Source of the DNA: Bacillota bacterium | GTDB lineage: Bacteria; Bacillota_I; Bacilli_A; Izemoplasmatales; Hujiaoplasmataceae | Reading direction: 5' to 3' | Length of the DNA: 64,000 nt | Assembly: GCA_018816905.1 (NCBI GenBank) | Contig: JAHIVB010000013.1 | Span: 1-64,000, forward strand | In this document: piece after piece, positions 59,144-64,000 of the stretch | Layout of the letters: each line of letters begins with the position of its first letter | Numbering within the stretch: the first letter of the stretch is position 1 | Notes under the pieces: generated by a model | What the model saw: only the letters and a program-made list of their open reading frames with translations | Told to the model about the DNA's origin: nothing | The model's database searches: none | Made by a program: the position numbers and the translations under genes

Positions 59144-60888
59144 TAGACAATCCTTTTGAATAGTCTTTCAATTTCATTTTCACTCAAATGAAGAAAAATC
59201 GGTCTACCATGAGGGCAAGTATAGGGATTCTTGCATTTCGACAAGTCTGTCAAAATGGCTACAGCTTCCATTTTTGTGATAAATGCATTTGCTTTTAAGG
59301 AATGCTTGCAACTGAGTAGTTTTGCAAGTTCGTCTCGAATACTTGAAATATGGAGATCTTTGTTTTCAATGAAAGTCATTAATACGGATTCCGTATATTG
59401 GACTTCATATCCTCTTGGAAACCATGCGGGAATGTTCAATATCTTAAACGTACTTTCATTTTCTTGCTTCAACTGTATTCCAAATTCTTCTACCTCTTCA
59501 AGATGAGGCAAAAGCATAGAGACATAGGATGCAGTGAGTTCTATCTTCATTGGGACAAGCAACTGGTAATCGTTTCGTTCAGGGGAAGACATTTTGTTTA
59601 AGTATCGTTCGTATCGAATTCTCTCAGCAGCTGCATGTTGGTCAAGCATATACAAGCCTGTATTATTTTGAAACAATAAAAAGGTTCCGTGATATTGTCC
59701 GATATAATCGAGAGAAGGAAGCCTTTTTTCTGTCTTTTCTTCTTCCTCAACCGAAAACGAATCCACGCCTTTCAATTCGAATGCATATTCATTTTCGTCT
59801 TTTAAATCTTGAATCGTTCTTGTTTCGTCTCCTCTGAAATCCATCTCAGTCTGGACTTCTTGTTTTAAAGGCGTGCTTTTTTCAATCGGCTGAATAACCT
59901 CAACCAACTCAAGTTTAGAACGAATGATATGATGAATCAAATCCACAAGTGCATCTTCTTCGGAAAACTTCACCTGTTGTTTGGTTGGATGAATATTGAC
60001 ATCGATTAAGCTTGGATCAACCGAAATGTTGATTAATACAATCGGATATCTGTTTAAAGGTATTAATTGACCATAGGCCTCCAAGATAGCTTTTGTCAGT
60101 CTCGACGATTTAATGTAACGATGATTGACAAAAACAGAAACATAATTTCTACTTGAACGATTTTGAATCGGGTTGGAGATGAAACCACTAATTTCATAAT
60201 CTCTGTTACGTCCTGAGAAACGACGCATGCTTTTCGCAACTTCTATTCCATAAATTTTTGCAAGGACGTCGAGTGTATTTCCATTCCCTGCTGTTTGAAA
60301 CAATAATTTGCCTTGATTCGATAAAAAGAAACTGACCTCAGGATGACTTAATGAAAACTTTGAAACCAGATCCACAACATTTGATAACTCGGTTTGAGGA
60401 CTCTTCAAATATTTAAACCTTGCCGGCGTATGATAAAACAGATGAGTCACAGTAACTGAAGTACCTTTTCTGTAGGTACCAACACCGGATTCAACCAATA
60501 CACCATCTTCAAAGATAACCTTGCATCCGACCTCGTCGTTGGCCTGAGAAGTCAAAAGTTCAATTCTAGAAACACTCGCGATGGATGGCAATGCTTCCCC
60601 TCTAAATCCAAGGGATCGGATATGAAACAAATCATATTCATTCTTAATTTTAGAGGTCGCGTGCCGTTCAAAAGCAAGAAGCGCGTCTTGTTCGTCCATG
60701 CCTGTTCCGTTATCAACGACTTGTATTCTTTTTAAACCGGATTCTTCAAGAAAGATATCGATTCTCGTTGCTTTGGCATCAAGAGAGTTTTCGACCAACT
60801 CTTTGACAACATTAGAGATTCTTTCTACAACTTCTCCAGCTGCAATCATATTGGATAATACTGTATCTAGCAAAATGATTTTTCCCAT
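59143..60888 (-). CDS. mutL: DNA mismatch repair protein MutL
   Basis: A GHKL ATPase that links MutS to strand incision. N-terminal motifs are ELVENSLDA, VVDNGTGMD, and TSKIKNEYDL..SLGFRGEALPSI. The C-terminal dimerisation/nuclease domain keeps DQHAAAERIRYE and CPHGRPIF, which mark nicking-competent MutL of species lacking MutH. At 581 residues it is full length. AAAGGGG precedes the ATG. It lies 30 bases after mutS. Confidence 0.97.
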   Translation of the reverse strand: MGKIILLDTVLSNMIAAGEVVERISNVVKELVENSLDAKATRIDIFLEESGLKRIQVVDNGTGMDEQDALLAFERHATSKIKNEYDLFHIRSLGFRGEALPSIASVSRIELLTSQANDEVGCKVIFEDGVLVESGVGTYRKGTSVTVTHLFYHTPARFKYLKSPQTELSNVVDLVSKFSLSHPEVSFFLSNQGKLLFQTAGNGNTLDVLAKIYGIEVAKSMRRFSGRNRDYEISGFISNPIQNRSSRNYVSVFVNHRYIKSSRLTKAILEAYGQLIPLNRYPIVLINISVDPSLIDVNIHPTKQQVKFSEEDALVDLIHHIIRSKLELVEVIQPIEKSTPLKQEVQTEMDFRGDETRTIQDLKDENEYAFELKGVDSFSVEEEEKTEKRLPSLDYIGQYHGTFLLFQNNTGLYMLDQHAAAERIRYERYLNKMSSPERNDYQLLVPMKIELTASYVSMLLPHLEEVEEFGIQLKQENESTFKILNIPAWFPRGYEVQYTESVLMTFIENKDLHISSIRDELAKLLSCKHSLKANAFITKMEAVAILTDLSKCKNPYTCPHGRPIFLHLSENEIERLFKRIV

Positions 60889-60918
60889 TTAAAATTCCCC
60901 TTTCTTAGCGGTAAATGG

Positions 60919-63516
60919 TTATTTGTTATGTTTGATTCTCTTTATTTCTTCAATGACGTCCGAAAGCAAATTCATTGCTTTCAATGGTGTGATTTCTTCA
61001 ATTGCAACATTGCTTAACTGATCAATCACAGAATGATATTCCTGTTCAATCGACTCTTCTTCCACCATGGCTTCTTCAAAATTGAATAGATCGATTGTCT
61101 GAGGTTTGATAATGTTGTATCCATGGTTTTTTTCAAGTTCTTCTAGGATCATTTTAGCTCTTCTAATTAAAGCCGAAGGCAAATGAGCCAGTTTAGCTAC
61201 ATGGATTCCATATGATTTATCGGTAGGTCCATTTTGTACTTTATGAAGAAAAACGATGTTGCCTTTGTCTTCTTTGGCTACGACATGAACATTCCTTAAA
61301 CTTTTGAGTTCATCTTCTAAATACGTCAATTCATGGTAATGAGTAGAGAAAAGAATTTTGCACTGAATCGTCTGATGTGCATACTCAATGATGGCTTGCG
61401 CCAAAGCCATGCCGTCATAGGTTGCCGTTCCTCTTCCGATTTCATCAAAGAGAATCAGACTGCTTGCTGTCGCATTTTGCAAGGCATAATGGACTTCCAA
61501 CATTTCTACCATGAAAGTAGATTTCCCACTTGTCAAATCATCACTTGCGCCGATGCGGGTGAATATTTGATCAAACAAAGGAAGAGATGCTTTTTCAGCA
61601 GGGACAAAACAGCCCATTTGAGCTAAAATGATTGTGAGTGCCAATTGTCTCATATAAGTTGATTTACCGGACATGTTGGGCCCTGTAATTAATAAAATGT
61701 TCGTTGATTCATCCATTGATACATCGTTGGCAACGTAGACTTCATTTTCTAGTAGCCTTTCTACGACCGGATGTCTGCCACTCACGATGTTGATATGTTT
61801 TTCTTGAACTAGGGAAGGCATGACATAACGATGCTTCATTGAAACGGTCGAAAAAGCATTCAACATGTCTGTTTCAGACAAGGCTTTTGCCAATTCTTGA
61901 AGTTGTGGTATTTCATGATTTGCCATGTCTCTTAATTCCAAGAATAATTCATATTCTAGTTTGATTGATTCATCAAGAGAACCAATGATTTGTTGTTCTT
62001 TCTCCTTTAACTGCGGAGTTACAAATCGCTCAGAGTTCGATAGAGTTTGTTTTCTGATATATCCAAACTCATCCTTGACTTGGTCCATTTGTCCTTTGGA
62101 CACTTCAATGTAGTAGCCAAATACTCTGTTATACCCAATTTTTAGTTTCTTGATGCCGGTTCTTTCTCTTTCTTGCGCTTCAAAAGAATCCAACCAGTTT
62201 TTTCCGGTTGTACTATCCGCCTTAATCGAATCCAATTCCTTGGAATATCCTGCTTTAATGAATCCACCTTCAGTGATTGATAGTGGTGGGTTCTCAACAA
62301 TCGCAGAATAAATCCGCTCTTTGAGGTCAGCGACCTCGTTCATACGCAGAGAGAGACTGAGCGCGTACTGGTTATCAAGACTATTCAAGACGGACTTGAT
62401 ATCCGGAACGGCGGACAGGGACCTTGCAAGATGGGTTAAGTCTTTTGCATTTGCATTACCAAATGAAAGTCTTCCAATGATTCTTTCAAGATCATACACG
62501 GCTTTTAAATGGTTTTTCAGTTCTTCTTGAAGAATAAAATGGTCATTCATTGACGCAACAAAATGATATCTGTTTTCAATCATTTCTTTGTCAACCAAAG
62601 GTCTGAGAATATTTTGTTTTAAATATCTCGACCCCATGGCAGTAACGCACTCATCTAACATCCAAAAAAGCGTACCTTTTCGGTTCTGTGCTCTTAAAGT
62701 CTCAGTTAATTCAAGATTTCTTTTTGAGTTGTTATCAATTCGAAGATAGGTAGATGATTCAAATAGCTGAACCTTTTGTAAGTGAAGAAGTTCCCTTTTT
62801 TGAGTTAATAACAAGTAACTGATTAAACGACCAAAAGACTTGATTAAATCTTTATCATAGACATCGAGAATCAAATTTCTGTAAAAGAACGGGATAGTTG
62901 TATCATCATGAACTGAAATGGTCAACTCGTAAGTATCCAGATAGGGCTTCAATATCGATTGATGAAATTCACTTCCGATGATAAGTTCTCTGGCATTTAA
63001 ATTCATGATTTCACTAAATAGTAATTCTACTTCTTTTGGCATAGTTACAATGAAATTTTGTCCAGTAGAAAGATCAGAATAAGCCAAAAGATAGCGATCA
63101 ACCGACTCTGATACTGAACAGATGAAATTATTGGACTTTTCGTCAATTGTACCCTCTTCCATTAAAGTCCCAGGTGTAATTATCTTAATAACTTCTCTCT
63201 TAACGATACCTTTAGCAAGCGATGGATCTTCGACTTGTTCAACGATGGCGACTTTATAACCCTTGTCAATCAGCTTTTCAGTGTATAAATTAACCGCATG
63301 ATAAGGCACACCGCACATAGGGACACGTTCTTCCTGTCCAGCATCTCTACCAGTCAAAACGATTTCGAGTTCTTTTGAGGCCAAAATGGCATCGGAGAAG
63401 AACATTTCATAAAAGTCCCCAAGTCGAAAAAAGACTATAAAGTCAGTATAGTCTTTTTTGATTTCAAGATATTGTTGCATCATTGGTGTATAGGACATTA
63501 TGTCGATATCTTTCAA
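60919..63516 (-). CDS. mutS: DNA mismatch repair protein MutS
   Basis: The mismatch sensor. The N-terminal clamp shows FRLGDFYEMFFSDA (Phe-x-Glu mismatch-reading motif) near residue 33. Walker A is GPNMSGKSTYMRQ near 610, and FDEIGRGTATYDGMALAQA is Walker B with the signature region. At about 865 residues it is complete. The frame opens at a GTG (63525) that lies in the AGGTG site; a TTG at 63516, six bases on, is the better start. Confidence 0.97.
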   Translation of the reverse strand: MKDIDIMSYTPMMQQYLEIKKDYTDFIVFFRLGDFYEMFFSDAILASKELEIVLTGRDAGQEERVPMCGVPYHAVNLYTEKLIDKGYKVAIVEQVEDPSLAKGIVKREVIKIITPGTLMEEGTIDEKSNNFICSVSESVDRYLLAYSDLSTGQNFIVTMPKEVELLFSEIMNLNARELIIGSEFHQSILKPYLDTYELTISVHDDTTIPFFYRNLILDVYDKDLIKSFGRLISYLLLTQKRELLHLQKVQLFESSTYLRIDNNSKRNLELTETLRAQNRKGTLFWMLDECVTAMGSRYLKQNILRPLVDKEMIENRYHFVASMNDHFILQEELKNHLKAVYDLERIIGRLSFGNANAKDLTHLARSLSAVPDIKSVLNSLDNQYALSLSLRMNEVADLKERIYSAIVENPPLSITEGGFIKAGYSKELDSIKADSTTGKNWLDSFEAQERERTGIKKLKIGYNRVFGYYIEVSKGQMDQVKDEFGYIRKQTLSNSERFVTPQLKEKEQQIIGSLDESIKLEYELFLELRDMANHEIPQLQELAKALSETDMLNAFSTVSMKHRYVMPSLVQEKHINIVSGRHPVVERLLENEVYVANDVSMDESTNILLITGPNMSGKSTYMRQLALTIILAQMGCFVPAEKASLPLFDQIFTRIGASDDLTSGKSTFMVEMLEVHYALQNATASSLILFDEIGRGTATYDGMALAQAIIEYAHQTIQCKILFSTHYHELTYLEDELKSLRNVHVVAKEDKGNIVFLHKVQNGPTDKSYGIHVAKLAHLPSALIRRAKMILEELEKNHGYNIIKPQTIDLFNFEEAMVEEESIEQEYHSVIDQLSNVAIEEITPLKAMNLLSDVIEEIKRIKHNK

Positions 63517-63543
63517 AGCAATCACCTACAAAGAATTATTATT

Positions 63544-64000
63544 TTACCAGAATACGGGGATCCCAAATGGAAGATTGCCCGGGTTCAAGCTTGTATAATA
63601 TAGGTAAGAATAACCGAGGAATCCTAATACTGCGACAGAAACCACGATGATGACGATGGTCAACCATCTTCTGTTTCTTCTGCGTTTCTTATATTTTTTG
63701 ATTATTTGGTTGATTTTTTCATCTAGAAGTTCTTTTTCTTCAGAAGTAACGTCAACCAATTCTTTATGCAGAACTTCAGGTTTCTTTTCTTCTACAGGTT
63801 CAGGTTGAGGTTCTTTCACTTCTTCAACGACTTTTTGCTCAGCCTTTTTCATAACAACGGGCTCTGGCTTAGGTTGTTTTTTAACAACAGGCTCTGGCTG
63901 AACTTCTTCTTCCTGTACATCTTCTTTAAAAGCGGAAACAGGTTTTTCTTCTTCAGGTTCAACCTTTTCGGGTGTAGGTTCCACTTTTTCAACAATCGGT
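63544..64000 (-). CDS. Acidic Pro/Glu-rich membrane protein (N-terminus beyond window)
   Basis: The frame runs to the right edge without a start, so only the C-terminal part is visible. It is a charged, repetitive Pro/Glu/Lys/Val region (repeats of the type PEPVVKK and PEPVEEK), a basic stretch KKYKKRRRNRRW, one transmembrane helix (about 25 residues) and a short C-terminal tail. The layout suggests an extended cytoplasmic region anchored near its C-terminus. I do not recognise the family. It lies immediately upstream of mutS. Confidence 0.6.
   Translation of the reverse strand, partial: PIVEKVEPTPEKVEPEEEKPVSAFKEDVQEEEVQPEPVVKKQPKPEPVVMKKAEQKVVEEVKEPQPEPVEEKKPEVLHKELVDVTSEEKELLDEKINQIIKKYKKRRRNRRWLTIVIIVVSVAVLGFLGYSYLYYTSLNPGNLPFGIPVFW

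Noticed and set aside
152-63984. Mycoplasma code 4 (TGA read as Trp)
   Set aside because: TGA ends several genes in the expected places (kinase at 152, miaA at 244 of its kilobase, ATGA overlaps of natA/natB, glmM/glmU, helicase/nfo), and Trp is encoded by TGG. The standard bacterial code applies.
63751-63984. Tandem DNA repeat array in the Pro/Glu-rich gene
   Set aside because: The similarity is at the level of short Pro-Glu-Pro-Val codon groups with drifted bases, so it reflects protein composition and not a true tandem DNA repeat.

Overview
The window is a gene-dense stretch of low-GC bacterial chromosome. Gene content and order point to the Bacillota / Mollicutes-related branch: infC-rpmI-rplT behind an attenuated leader, cmk-S1-der-hup, nusB-xseA-xseB-dxs-recN, mutS-mutL-miaA, a lysine riboswitch, and HU. 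Genes use the standard bacterial code: TGA is a stop (the kinase at 152, miaA, and the ATGA overlaps of natA/natB, glmM/glmU and the helicase/nfo). No sporulation genes, mobile elements, CRISPR arrays, tRNAs or rRNAs were seen. A non-sporulating relative of Acholeplasma/Izemoplasma/Haloplasma-type bacteria fits, but this is inference. Most genes lie on the minus strand.

Layout. 1-4.3 kb: end of an upstream leader, a TGS-type nucleoside kinase, a YwaF-like membrane protein and an ECF sigma/anti-sigma pair. 4.3-9.1 kb: a six-gene run with a NatAB-type ABC exporter, a P-loop kinase, two membrane proteins and a radical-SAM-like protein that has lost its cluster cysteines. 9.2-15.1 kb: infC-rpmI-rplT with an attenuator, then the full UDP-GlcNAc pathway glmS-glmM-glmU. 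15.2-18.1 kb: an unrecognised four-gene cassette (secreted protein, membrane-anchored protein, ABC ATPase, membrane protein) behind a palindrome-rich promoter. 18.1-24.1 kb: patatin, mnmA, nadE, nadD, and divergently an M42 peptidase and a small membrane protein. 24.1-27.2 kb: a lysine-riboswitch-controlled amino acid ABC transporter whose permease carries an extracellular Ig-like extension. 27.2-31.1 kb: two tandem CotH-type secreted kinases behind a pseudouridine synthase. 31.2-41.4 kb: DUF402, trmL, nfo, DEAD-box helicase, ispH, a small membrane protein, and the recN-dxs-xseB-xseA-nusB cluster. 41.5-48.1 kb: a GH13 glucosidase, a 971-residue TPR-GAF-PAS protein with degenerate GGDEF/EAL-like domains, yfcE, rdgB and a KtrA-type regulator. 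48.2-51.4 kb: a CPBP protease, an M28 membrane peptidase and HU. 51.5-64 kb: der, S1, cmk, rluB, a CNNM/CorC protein, efp, a rhodanese-like protein lacking its cysteine, miaA, mutL, mutS and a truncated acidic membrane protein at the right edge.

The housekeeping genes cover translation and tRNA modification, DNA repair, isoprenoid precursors (dxs, ispH), NAD synthesis and amino-sugar nucleotide synthesis. The more unusual content is a set of apparently non-catalytic relatives of enzymes (radical SAM, rhodanese, GGDEF/EAL) and several secreted or surface systems (CotH kinases, the 15-18 kb cassette, and the ECF pair with a SEAL/RsgI-like sensor). Most start codons were reassigned from the longest frame where a Shine-Dalgarno sequence or promoter decided the start.
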